Below are positions 1 through 6,110 of a stretch of 8,144 nucleotides of DNA, one piece after another. This stretch comes from JAAKFL01 sp964629645. GTDB lineage: Bacteria > Chlamydiota > Chlamydiia > Chlamydiales > SLFE01. The notes below the pieces were generated by a model, which was not told where the DNA came from, ran no database searches, and was given only the letters and a program-made list of their open reading frames with translations. The stretch lies in NCBI GenBank assembly GCA_964629645.1, contig CAZVSU010000091.1:1-8144 (forward strand), given 5' to 3'. Positions within the stretch are counted from its first letter, which is position 1. Each line of letters opens with the position of its first letter. The translations under genes were made by a program, and so were the position numbers.

Positions 1-1
1 A

Positions 2-100
2 AAGTATGATTATTACACGGTAGAGGAAGAGACTTTCGAAGAGGCGTTAAAGATCCTGAAAGAGCAAGGCCGCGTCCCTGAGTATTTTAAAGATTATTAG
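2..100 (+). CDS. C-terminal end of an unidentified protein (partial)
   Basis: An open frame enters from the left edge of the window and ends at a TAG stop at 98-100, giving 32 residues. The visible tail is charged and probably helical: it contains EEETFEEALKILKEQG and ends in EYFKDY. It has no membrane segment and no recognisable motif, so no function can be given. It is the only plus-strand gene before 4221, and it faces the amidase remnant and the repeat-protein gene, both on the minus strand. No clear intrinsic terminator follows the stop. The frame is supported by the amphipathic composition and by the two competing plus-strand frames being less protein-like. The upstream sequence would be needed to name it. 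Confidence 0.5.
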   Translation, partial: KYDYYTVEEETFEEALKILKEQGRVPEYFKDY

Positions 101-177
101 GGGACGTCTTCAAATTTCAAATGACGGATGTTAATGCTCAAGGTATTGTCCCCCACTTTAACAGGAAGCGGTGGATC

Positions 178-291
178 CTGCATTCCAATGGGGAGCCCTT
201 TAAGACTCAAGCCAGCTGGAATGGAGGCTGCAGGATGTTCTGAGAAATTCAAGGGATAGGTCAAGCACCATCCAAGAGTGGGATCCACCTC
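178..291 (-). pseudogene. Remnant of an amidase-signature family enzyme
   Basis: The minus-strand translation contains a segment of about 38 residues beginning EEVDPTLGWCLTYPLNF, continuing SEHPAASIPAGLS and ending GLPIGMQ. This matches the conserved C-terminal part of amidase-signature enzymes (GatA-like amidases), where W...TYPFN-TGHPA-S-PAG....GLP-G-Q is typical. On both sides the resemblance stops abruptly. Upstream in the same frame (to about 429) the residues are not amidase-like and run into the repeat-protein gene. Downstream of GMQ the usual 'GxxxxD' continuation is missing, and the frame ends in 26 unrelated residues at a TAA at 97-99. The Ser-Ser-Lys catalytic region is absent, so this cannot be an active amidase. 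It is best read as a decayed gene fragment or a piece carried by a rearrangement. Confidence 0.6.
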
Positions 292-364
292 TTCTCCACA
301 CGCTCCTTCACGACAATACGAGAGGCTGTGGTTTTTTAAGCGCGCGAAAGGGATGTGAATCCTC

Positions 365-1822
365 TTACAGGTCGTTTTTGTGGCTTTCAATATCAAGCCA
401 TAATTCCGGTTCTTGCAGTGCATTTGCAAGTTCTTCTGTATAGTCGTCGCCGAGCAACGCTAGAAGGGATTGACTGTTATCGGGGACATTCTCTTTGTCT
501 TCGTGTTCTTCATCAAGCAAGGGGAAAGGATCAAAAGCAATCTCGTCGGTTTGACGGTGCTTTGTTGGACTCGCTGAAATTGGAGGTTTGGCATTTTCGC
601 TTTCACTCGGTGGTTTCGACCTTTTCCTAAGGCTGAGCGCTCTTTGAGAGGCGACGACCTTTTCGATCATGTCGCTTGGAATCTCGATAAATTGAAGAAA
701 AGCATCGAGGTGTACATTCGGCCATTTTAAATAGGAAACTTTGCGATAAGAAATGCCAATGCCCCAATTATAGCAGAATCTCTCGAATAGGCGCAGCATT
801 TTACTCGTGGCCATGCCGTTGACCCGTTCCGAATGCTCTTCCCAAATTGTTTTCCATGGGACTCTCTTTTTTCCTTCTAGAAAATCGACGTTTCGGATGA
901 GGTACTGTTTAAACACATCGCGGTACAAACAGCCGCAATTTTTCTTCTGGTGGCCGGGATGGGGTTTAACGCTTGCCTTGACAGCCGGTTTCATTTGTCT
1001 CTTCTTTCTGGGGCGTGATGGTGCTGACACTTTTCTTTTTTTAGGTGTACGGGTCGGTACGGGAACGGGCTCAATCGATTGGGAACGCAACCTTGGGTTA
1101 AGCTTTTTTTGAGAGGCGACGACCTTTTCGATCATGTCGCTCGGAATCCCGATAAATTGAAAAAATGCGCTTAATTGACCTTTCTGCCAGTTCAAATAAT
1201 GCACTTTCCGGCGATAGATTGCATTGGCCCAATTGCAATAGAAGCCCTCAAATTGACGTTGCATTTTTCTAGTCGCAGTCACGTTGATTTTTTTCGCTTT
1301 CTCTTCCCAAATTGTTTTCCAATCGACTCTCTTTTTCCCTTCCAGCACGCTGGTATTGCGAAGAAGGTATTCCTTGTAGATGTCGCGGTAGGAACAAGGG
1401 CACTTTTTCTTTTGGTGGCCGGGGTGAGAGGTAAGATCCGATGAATCGGCGTCTTGGGTTTTGGGTGAAAAGGTTGTTTGTTTATCTAAGATTGCCTGAG
1501 CTTTATCTGATTCGACTCCCAGGTCTTTGAGAAAAGAGCAAAACTCTTCGCGGGACCAATAAGCATAGTGATCTTCCCTGCCGATATTGGCTCGCCCCCA
1601 ATTCCGGAAGAAATGATCGGTTTTTTCAAGAACATCATCTTGAAAAACGGCCTGTTTAATTGGTGCGGGTGAGGTGTCCCAGACCTGTTGCCATGAGGCA
1701 GCTTGGCTGCTGTTTGCGATAAAGTAATTTTTGAATAATAGAGCGAAAGGGGACAACGGCTCCTGTTCAAAAAAGGCAGGATTGAAATTTATGTCTTGTG
1801 AGATTAATGATTCTATATTCAT
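365..1822 (-). CDS. Tryptophan-rich three-repeat protein with basic NLS-like linker and acidic tail (hypothetical, possible effector)
   Basis: This 485-residue protein belongs to no family I recognise. Three modules are visible, at about residues 26-115, 133-245 and 288-398. They share a tryptophan spacing W-x3-W-x(25-26)-W-x13-W (W44/48/75/89; W168/172/198/212; W323/327/353/367), with an NW pair at the third W. Modules 2 and 3 also begin with H-x2-H-x4-C-x-C (H133, H136, C141, C143; H288, H291, C296, C298), which could bind a metal. Both contain the identical 13-mer IPSDMIEKVVASQ. The linker at 255-287 is strongly basic and includes PKKRKV (260-265) and RPRKKR (270-275). The end (about 426-479) is acidic with hydrophobic clusters. 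There is no signal peptide or membrane segment. The ATG follows a plausible promoter closely, but no Shine-Dalgarno sequence is visible. A role in the host nucleus is inference only; an intracellular nucleic-acid-binding protein is an alternative. Confidence 0.85.
   Translation of the reverse strand: MNIESLISQDINFNPAFFEQEPLSPFALLFKNYFIANSSQAASWQQVWDTSPAPIKQAVFQDDVLEKTDHFFRNWGRANIGREDHYAYWSREEFCSFLKDLGVESDKAQAILDKQTTFSPKTQDADSSDLTSHPGHQKKKCPCSYRDIYKEYLLRNTSVLEGKKRVDWKTIWEEKAKKINVTATRKMQRQFEGFYCNWANAIYRRKVHYLNWQKGQLSAFFQFIGIPSDMIEKVVASQKKLNPRLRSQSIEPVPVPTRTPKKRKVSAPSRPRKKRQMKPAVKASVKPHPGHQKKNCGCLYRDVFKQYLIRNVDFLEGKKRVPWKTIWEEHSERVNGMATSKMLRLFERFCYNWGIGISYRKVSYLKWPNVHLDAFLQFIEIPSDMIEKVVASQRALSLRKRSKPPSESENAKPPISASPTKHRQTDEIAFDPFPLLDEEHEDKENVPDNSQSLLALLGDDYTEELANALQEPELWLDIESHKNDL
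629..961 (-). repeat. Internal coding repeat, third module of the repeat protein
   Basis: This segment encodes residues 288-398 and is a diverged tandem-type copy of 1088-1426, offset by 465 bases. Bases 643-676 are identical to 1108-1141, a 34-base exact match covering the IPSDMIEKVVASQ end of the module. The rest differs at many positions, including amino-acid changes in the middle (for example HYLNW against SYLKW). The duplication is therefore old enough to have diverged, while the ends of the module stayed constrained. Confidence 0.85.
1088..1426 (-). repeat. Internal coding repeat, second module of the repeat protein
   Basis: This segment encodes residues 133-245. It is paired with 629-961 at a constant 465-base offset. 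The shared protein features, in order, are HPGHQKK, C-x-C-x-YRD, LEGKKRV-WKTIWEE, the NW pair, and IPSDMIEKVVASQ. The first module (1478-1747, residues 26-115) is a much more distant relative. It keeps only the tryptophan spacing and a few hydrophobic positions, and lacks the His/Cys motif. Confidence 0.85.
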
Positions 1823-1843
1823 AAAAAAAGTTAGTCTTTGAAG

Positions 1844-1872
1844 ATATTAAAGGATTGGTGCAAATAATTCAA
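1844..1872 (-). promoter_or_regulatory. Promoter for the 485-residue repeat protein
   Basis: Read on the minus strand, a TTGAAT -35 box (1867-1872) and a TAATAT -10 box (1844-1849) are separated by exactly 17 bases. Transcription would begin near 1837, leaving a leader of about 15 bases before the ATG at 1820-1822. This short, A/T-rich leader has no Shine-Dalgarno sequence. The fit to the vegetative sigma-factor consensus is good (4 of 6 and 5 of 6 bases), and the position agrees with the chosen start. Confidence 0.5.
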
Positions 1873-2026
1873 CTAAAGAAAACAATCAAGAGTTAGTGAA
1901 TAGAGTGTCTTTATTTTCGTGATTGGCGGTGTTTCTCTTAGAACCGGGTCAAAGGTGGGTCACCCTCTGCTGACGTTGCGGCGCGCACGGGGGATGGCTG
2001 CTTGTGCATGAGATCTGTAAAAAGCG

Positions 2027-2058
2027 AAAAAAAACTCCCATTCGGAATCCGAATGGGA
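2027..2058 (-). terminator. Intrinsic terminator (minus strand)
   Basis: A perfect 10-bp stem is formed by 2036-2045 and 2049-2058, with a three-base loop (2046-2048). On the minus strand it is followed by G and then eight T residues (2027-2034). This is a textbook rho-independent terminator in that direction. The plus-strand side has no T tract, so it is not bidirectional. It would end the candidate small RNA and could also stop read-through from the membrane-protein gene 235 bases upstream. Confidence 0.8.
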
Positions 2059-2174
2059 AATTCTGTGTTTGATCGGGCAGTCGGTAGTTCTGCCGGCGAT
2101 GTGGGATTGCGCTCTTTTAGTCCGAAGTGCTGTCTTGAGAAGCTAGTACACCTTATAAAAAGTTTTTGATCAAA
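2027..2174 (-). ncRNA. Candidate small non-coding RNA of about 148 nt
   Basis: A compact transcription unit is visible on the minus strand. A near-consensus promoter (2181-2210) should start RNA near 2174. A strong intrinsic terminator with eight U residues ends it near 2027. Between them there is no ATG before the terminator stem, and the only GTG and TTG codons run into stops within a few codons, so it is unlikely to encode a protein. The RNA could form a hairpin in its middle (GGCAG paired with CTGCC, + positions about 2077-2095) besides the terminator. It does not resemble 4.5S, 6S, 5S, tmRNA or RNase P RNA as far as can be judged by eye. It might instead be a leader or decayed gene end, but its separation from both flanking genes by its own signals argues for an independent RNA. 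Its function is unknown. Confidence 0.45.
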
Positions 2175-2180
2175 TTCGGT

Positions 2181-2210
2181 ATTATAAGCGCCGCGATAAG
2201 CCGATCTCAA
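2181..2210 (-). promoter_or_regulatory. Near-consensus sigma-70-type promoter inside the gap
   Basis: On the minus strand, TTGAGA (2205-2210) and a perfect TATAAT (2181-2186) are separated by 18 bases. No start codon with a ribosome binding site follows within the next 150 bases; instead the unit ends at the strong terminator at 2027-2058. This arrangement is the main evidence for the small RNA. A GATCGGCT box abuts the -35 element and matches the arms of the inverted repeat at 2232-2253. Confidence 0.6.
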
Positions 2211-2231
2211 TCTGCTCTATATTGTTAATAT

Positions 2232-2253
2232 TGAGCCGATTAAGATCGGCTCA
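2232..2253. repeat. Perfect inverted repeat (GAGCCGAT boxes)
   Basis: TGAGCCGAT (2232-2240) and ATCGGCTCA (2245-2253) form a perfect 9-bp inverted repeat around a four-base centre. No T tract follows on either strand, so it is a poor terminator. It lies 39 bases downstream of the membrane-protein stop and 22 bases upstream of the -35 box of the small-RNA promoter. A third related box, AGCCGATC, is at about 2199-2206. It could be an operator for the small RNA or a weak transcript-end structure for the membrane-protein gene. Confidence 0.4.
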
Positions 2254-2292
2254 TCCCGGCGGCTTAGAATTCGAATTTGTAGAAAAACTTTG

Positions 2293-2721
2293 TTAACTAA
2301 GTACTCGTTCCAAATCTTGGTCAAGGATTTGGATGGACAGCGTGAAGCCGGTTAACAACGTAAGGATAGCGACAGTGGCAACTTTATTGTGTGCGATCAA
2401 GTTTTGGACGAGTCCGACTGGGACGCCGAAGTTGACAACCGGGATGCACAATAGTTGTAGGAGTTCATAGGTTTTGATTGCGGTGAAGTTCACCCTGGAG
2501 GCAAAGATCAAAGTAGCTGTTGCAGCTCCGATAATGATGGAAAATCCTCTGATGGCAAGACTTTTGCCCGACAGCTCATTTGTCTTCACCTTGAAAATGG
2601 CATGGGCAATTCTATCTGTGACAATTGTGATCACCCCAGCGACAAGATTCACGCCACTCATTTTTAGGCCGTTAAAAAAGCACTGCTCAACATCGCGGCC
2701 GGTAATTGTAACGATAGACAT
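2293..2721 (-). CDS. Small hydrophobic membrane protein (hypothetical)
   Basis: This gene encodes 142 residues from the ATG at 2719-2721. The frame stays open upstream to a TTG at 2761-2763, which would add 14 residues, but the ATG is preferred. It has AGGAG (2727-2731) five bases ahead, and the only good promoter would start RNA downstream of the TTG. The protein has about four hydrophobic stretches: around SGVNLVAGVITIVTD, then FSIIIGAATATLIFAS, then ELLQLLCIPVVNFGVPVGLV, then VATVAILTLLTGFTLSI. Short charged connectors such as FKVKTNELSGK separate them. This suggests a small integral membrane protein, but no family is recognised. It follows der by 57 bases on the same strand, although its own promoter makes it separately transcribed. 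In an intracellular bacterium, a bilobed hydrophobic protein might be an inclusion-membrane protein, but nothing specific supports that here. Confidence 0.75.
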   Translation of the reverse strand: MSIVTITGRDVEQCFFNGLKMSGVNLVAGVITIVTDRIAHAIFKVKTNELSGKSLAIRGFSIIIGAATATLIFASRVNFTAIKTYELLQLLCIPVVNFGVPVGLVQNLIAHNKVATVAILTLLTGFTLSIQILDQDLERVLS

Positions 2722-2753
2722 AATCACTCCTAGTTTTATTAAAGTTAAGAGGG

Positions 2754-2782
2754 AATCTATCAAATAAAAAATGACTTGTCAA
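2754..2782 (-). promoter_or_regulatory. Promoter of the small membrane protein, -35 box overlapping the der stop codon
   Basis: Read on the minus strand, a perfect TTGACA -35 box (2777-2782) and a TAGATT -10 box (2754-2759) are separated by 17 bases. The TGA stop codon of der (2779-2781) lies inside the -35 hexamer. Transcription would start near 2747, about 26 bases before the ATG at 2721, and the leader would include the AGGAG ribosome binding site. Confidence 0.6.
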
Positions 2783-4122
2783 GAAAATGATTGGTTGATT
2801 TTCTTGGGTGCTTTCTTGCCTTTTAAATACATAGGGATGGGAACGCCGGTGAATTTATATTCACTTCGAAATTGGTTATAAAGATATTTTTTGTAAGCGC
2901 CGGTCATGAGGGCAGGGTTGTTGACGAACATCACGAAGGTGGGGGGAGCGACGCCCACTTGGGCCATGTAGTAAATGCGGAGCCGCTTCCCCGTGATCAT
3001 AGGGGGGTGATTCAGCTGCATGGCTTTTTCTAAAAACTTGTTGAGCTGGTGGGTCGTGATGCGGGTTTGGCTGAAGCGATCAATGTTTTTGACCTCTTTG
3101 AAGACCATGTCGATGTTGCGCCCTGTTTTCGCAGAGATGAAAAGAGCGGGGCAATGCGCGAGAAAAGGGACTTCTTCTCGAACTGCGCGGAGATAGTGCT
3201 CCATTTGCACCCCTTTCACAAGATCCCATTTATTGATCAAGATGAGGCAGCCTTTCCCTTTTTCTTCGATCAGATTGGCGATTTTTTTCTCCTGAACAGA
3301 GATTCCCTCTTGAGCGTCGAGCATAAGAAGGCATATATCAGCTCTTTCAATCGCTTTTTCGGTTCGAATGGCGGCAAATTTGTCGACAACTTCATGTTCG
3401 GCTCTTTTTCTCCGGATACCGGCTGTGTCGATCAGGACATAGGGCTCGTCATCGATCGTGACGGCGGCATCGATGCTGTCGCGGGTCGTCCCGGCAATGG
3501 GGCTGACGCAGCACCTTTCTTCGCTGAGCACAAAGTTTAAGAAAGACGATTTGCCGACATTGGGTTTGCCGACAATCGCGACTTTAATGCCTTGGGCCTC
3601 CTCTTCGACCTCATCGGGTTTTTCAAAACCGTTTAGGGCCAGCTCTAGCAACTCTGCAACTTGGAGGCCGTGCTCAGCAGACACGGGGACCATATTTTGG
3701 ATTCCCAGTTCGTAGTAGGGGGAAAAATCGAATTGATCCGAATGTTGGTCGACCTTGTTGATCGCGACGGCAAGGGGTTTGTCGGTCTTTTGAAGCGTTC
3801 TGGCCACCTCAAGATCCAAAGCTGTGATCCCAACGCGGCTGTCGACGACTAAAATTAAAGAGTCGGCCTCTTCAATTGCGATCTCGGCCTGCCGCCTGAT
3901 TTCATCATTGAAGACCGCCTTCGACCTAGGGTCGATGCCGCCGGTATCGATCACCTCGAAATCGAGGCCGAAAAGTTCCGCATCGGCATAGAGGCGGTCT
4001 CGGGTGATCCCTTCCGCTTCATCGACAATGGCGAGCCTTGTCCTGGCAATACGGTTGAAAAGGGCGGATTTTCCTACGTTGGGACGCCCGACGAGGGCCA
4101 CTTTGGGTTTCTGTGTCTTCAT
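2779..4122 (-). CDS. der: Ribosome-associated double GTPase Der (EngA)
   Basis: Der hydrolyses GTP through two tandem GTPase domains and is needed to mature the 50S ribosomal subunit in the cytoplasm. All signature motifs are present. In domain 1: GRPNVGKS (12-19), GITRD (38-42), DTGG (59-62), NKVD (122-125) and SAE (148-150). In domain 2: GKPNVGKS (185-192), GTTRD (211-215), DTAG (232-235), NKWD (297-300) and SAK (330-332). A KH-like C-terminal domain follows from about 350, with the usual FVNNP and GVPIPMYLKGK stretches. At 447 residues, the length is normal for the family, and the acidic linker near 168-177 is typical. The ATG at 4120-4122 sits just before the first beta strand; no Shine-Dalgarno sequence is visible. 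It is divergent from the SulP transporter, with 98 bases between the two starts. No defects are seen. Confidence 0.98.
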   Translation of the reverse strand: MKTQKPKVALVGRPNVGKSALFNRIARTRLAIVDEAEGITRDRLYADAELFGLDFEVIDTGGIDPRSKAVFNDEIRRQAEIAIEEADSLILVVDSRVGITALDLEVARTLQKTDKPLAVAINKVDQHSDQFDFSPYYELGIQNMVPVSAEHGLQVAELLELALNGFEKPDEVEEEAQGIKVAIVGKPNVGKSSFLNFVLSEERCCVSPIAGTTRDSIDAAVTIDDEPYVLIDTAGIRRKRAEHEVVDKFAAIRTEKAIERADICLLMLDAQEGISVQEKKIANLIEEKGKGCLILINKWDLVKGVQMEHYLRAVREEVPFLAHCPALFISAKTGRNIDMVFKEVKNIDRFSQTRITTHQLNKFLEKAMQLNHPPMITGKRLRIYYMAQVGVAPPTFVMFVNNPALMTGAYKKYLYNQFRSEYKFTGVPIPMYLKGKKAPKKINQSFS

Positions 4123-4165
4123 AAGGAGAGAGTTTACACGAGTGAGGACTTTTTTTAAAATAGAT

Positions 4166-4194
4166 TTGATTTTATAAAAAATTTCTGTTACTAT
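4166..4194 (+). promoter_or_regulatory. Promoter of the SulP transporter gene
   Basis: In the A/T-rich 98-base region between the divergent starts of der and the transporter, TTGATT (4166-4171) and TACTAT (4189-4194) are separated by 17 bases on the plus strand. RNA would begin near 4201, giving a leader of about 20 bases that lacks a Shine-Dalgarno sequence. A der promoter must lie in the same region or overlap it, but no equally good minus-strand pair can be picked out. Confidence 0.5.
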
Positions 4195-4220
4195 TTAGGC
4201 TAAATAATTAATAAATTGTT

Positions 4221-6089
4221 ATGGGCTTTCGTTATCATCAAATCGGTGACGATATCTCTTTTGCCTCCTTAAAGCAGGACATCAAGGGATATACGTGGGA
4301 AAAACTGAGGGCAGATCTTTGCTCTGGCCTCGGCGTGGCTTTTGTGACCGTGCCCCAAGCGATGGCCTTTGCCCTGGTCGCGGGCCTCCCTTTAAGCTGC
4401 GGCCTTTTCGCGGCGATCTACTCGGCGATCATCGCGTCGCTTTTTGGCTCTTGCCGCCATCTCATCGTCGGGCCGAACAATACCATCGCCCTTCTGATCC
4501 AATTTGCGACGGCTTCGATCCTCTACTCGAATTTCCGCGAATTAACAGGTGCTGAAAGAGAGGCGGTCGCCCTCCAGATTTTGTCGCAGCTCACCTTTTT
4601 GATCGCCTTGTTTCAATTTCTGGCCGCATTTTTAAAATTGGGGAAGCTGACGCAATTCGTGAGTCACTCTGTGGTTGTGGGTTATCTTGGAGGGACAGCT
4701 TTAGCCCTTGTCGTGGGTCAGCTCTATATCTTCTTGGGAATACCCGACTCTTTGGCGCCGGCCTCGCTCTTTAGCCGGCTTGTCTATCTGGGCAGCCACA
4801 TCACCGATATCCATTTGCCCACGGCTTTAATCGGAGCGGGAAGCTTAGTCATGCTCGTTGCCTTGAGCCGCTACAAACGGTTTCCCGGCGCTGTTGTCGT
4901 GCTTTTGGTGGCGGGGCTTGTCGTCCACTTTTTTGGCATGTCTACTTTTTCCGACTGGGATCCTTTCGGCAACAGCACGATTATGAGCAGCAATGTGGTC
5001 TTGATCGGGGATACGGGGACACTGCAAGACATTTTTCCGAAGCTCCGATTTCCCCTCTTCGATTTTTCGATCATGAACGAGCTCATCTCCATCGCCTTTG
5101 CGATTGCGATTTTAAGCTCTGTTGAAACAAGTCTGGTTGCCAAAACGATTGCCGCCTCGTCCGGGCAGCAGCTTTCAGTGAATCAGGAGATCTTAGGGCT
5201 AAGCCTTGCCAACTTTTTCTCATCGCTAGTGGGAGCGCTGCCCTCATCGGGAAGCATTGCACGAAGTTTTTTGCTCTACAGAAACGGGGGAAAAACGCAC
5301 TTTGCCGGCGTCTTCAGCGCTTTTTCCGTGGGGCTCATTATGTTTGGCTTCGGCACCTTCGTCCAAAGAATTCCTTTGACCGCACTTTCCGCTCTCTTGC
5401 TGATTGCGTCAACCCGCATCGTCAATTTTGAGCACGTGCTCCTTTGCTTGAAAGCGACACGGGCGGATGCGCTTGTGATGATCACGACATTTCTCGCCTG
5501 CCTCTTTTTCGGCCTCAATTCAGCCTTTTATATCGGGGTGATTTTATCGGTGAGTCTTTACCTGACAAAAGCGGCTGTTCCCTATATTGTTGAGTGTTCC
5601 TATGACGACAGCGGACAGATCGACTCAACCCACAAGCCTTCTGCGCAAGGCAGCGATAAGATCCGCGTGATCAATGTGCAAGGCGAACTCTTTTTTGGCG
5701 CTGCCGAGCTTTTCCAAAAAACGTTGAAGTCAATCACAAAAAACGACGACTTAAAAGTGATTGTCCTGCGGTTGAAAAATGCGCGGGATATTGATGCGAC
5801 AGCCTGTCTTGCCCTTCAGCATCTCAACCAATATTTGCGCGAGTCGGGCCGTTACTTAGTCCTTTGCGGTCTTAGCTATTCCACCTGGGAAATTTTGAGC
5901 AGCTCCGGCACCGTTAAAGCAATCGGAAAGGAAAATCTTTTTGTTGTCGAAGAGCACCAGCCCCGTCTTTCCCTCAAGAAAGCGCTTAAAAGAGCGAAAA
6001 CACTTGCCGCCGCCTGTCGGGAACAGGAAAAAGAGAAAATGCCGGAGCCGAAAGTGCGCGTACTCACCGCGCAAATTGCCGGGTCGTGA
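4221..6089 (+). CDS. SulP-family inorganic anion transporter with C-terminal STAS domain
   Basis: This 622-residue inner-membrane protein carries inorganic anions across the membrane. Family members move sulfate, bicarbonate or dicarboxylates, and the substrate cannot be told from sequence alone. The SulP core spans about residues 28-450, with many hydrophobic segments. The family's first signature is clear (RADLCSGLGVAFVTVPQAMAFALVAGLP at 30-57 region, then GLFAAIYSAIIASLFGS and VGPNNT), as is the later one (SSVETSLVAKTIA near 299-311, NQEILGLSLANFFSSLVGALPSSGSIARS near 321-349). A cytoplasmic STAS domain covers about 480-580, with the loop DIDATACLAL at 523-531. A lysine-rich tail follows. 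The length is typical. The gene has its own promoter and ends 21 bases from the convergent 465-residue gene. The NN after VGP is less common than small residues there. The family call is firm; substrate and partner are unknown. Confidence 0.95.
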   Translation: MGFRYHQIGDDISFASLKQDIKGYTWEKLRADLCSGLGVAFVTVPQAMAFALVAGLPLSCGLFAAIYSAIIASLFGSCRHLIVGPNNTIALLIQFATASILYSNFRELTGAEREAVALQILSQLTFLIALFQFLAAFLKLGKLTQFVSHSVVVGYLGGTALALVVGQLYIFLGIPDSLAPASLFSRLVYLGSHITDIHLPTALIGAGSLVMLVALSRYKRFPGAVVVLLVAGLVVHFFGMSTFSDWDPFGNSTIMSSNVVLIGDTGTLQDIFPKLRFPLFDFSIMNELISIAFAIAILSSVETSLVAKTIAASSGQQLSVNQEILGLSLANFFSSLVGALPSSGSIARSFLLYRNGGKTHFAGVFSAFSVGLIMFGFGTFVQRIPLTALSALLLIASTRIVNFEHVLLCLKATRADALVMITTFLACLFFGLNSAFYIGVILSVSLYLTKAAVPYIVECSYDDSGQIDSTHKPSAQGSDKIRVINVQGELFFGAAELFQKTLKSITKNDDLKVIVLRLKNARDIDATACLALQHLNQYLRESGRYLVLCGLSYSTWEILSSSGTVKAIGKENLFVVEEHQPRLSLKKALKRAKTLAAACREQEKEKMPEPKVRVLTAQIAGS

Positions 6090-6110
6090 CGCCCCTGCCG
6101 ATACCTGAAC

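Larger units (their letters stand above)
1823..2292. other. Intergenic region with no convincing protein gene
   Basis: This gap of 470 bases separates two minus-strand genes. From 1938 to 2210 there is a 90-codon minus-strand open frame, but it has no ribosome binding site, reads straight through a strong terminator hairpin, and has a composition unlike a real protein. The gap does contain the repeat-protein promoter, a candidate small RNA with its own promoter and terminator, and a perfect 9-bp inverted repeat at 2232-2253. The stretch 1938-2005 is more GC-rich than its surroundings and may be old gene debris; nothing in it is recognisable. Confidence 0.6.

Noticed and set aside
292..429. 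The upstream part of the open frame that contains the amidase segment
   Set aside because: It shows no amidase resemblance and its start overlaps the well-supported end of the repeat-protein gene, so it is not called as part of a gene.
1938..2210. A 90-codon minus-strand open frame in the gap before the repeat-protein gene
   Set aside because: It reads through the strong terminator at 2027-2058 and the promoter's -10 box, has no ribosome binding site, and its residues do not look like a folded protein.
2722..2763. A 14-residue N-terminal extension of the membrane protein from a TTG codon
   Set aside because: The TTG lies upstream of the predicted transcription start, while the internal ATG at 2721 has AGGAG at ideal spacing.
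3049..3540. A 163-codon plus-strand open frame
   Set aside because: It lies entirely inside der, which has all its GTPase motifs in the opposite strand; the plus-strand frame is a shadow with no protein features.
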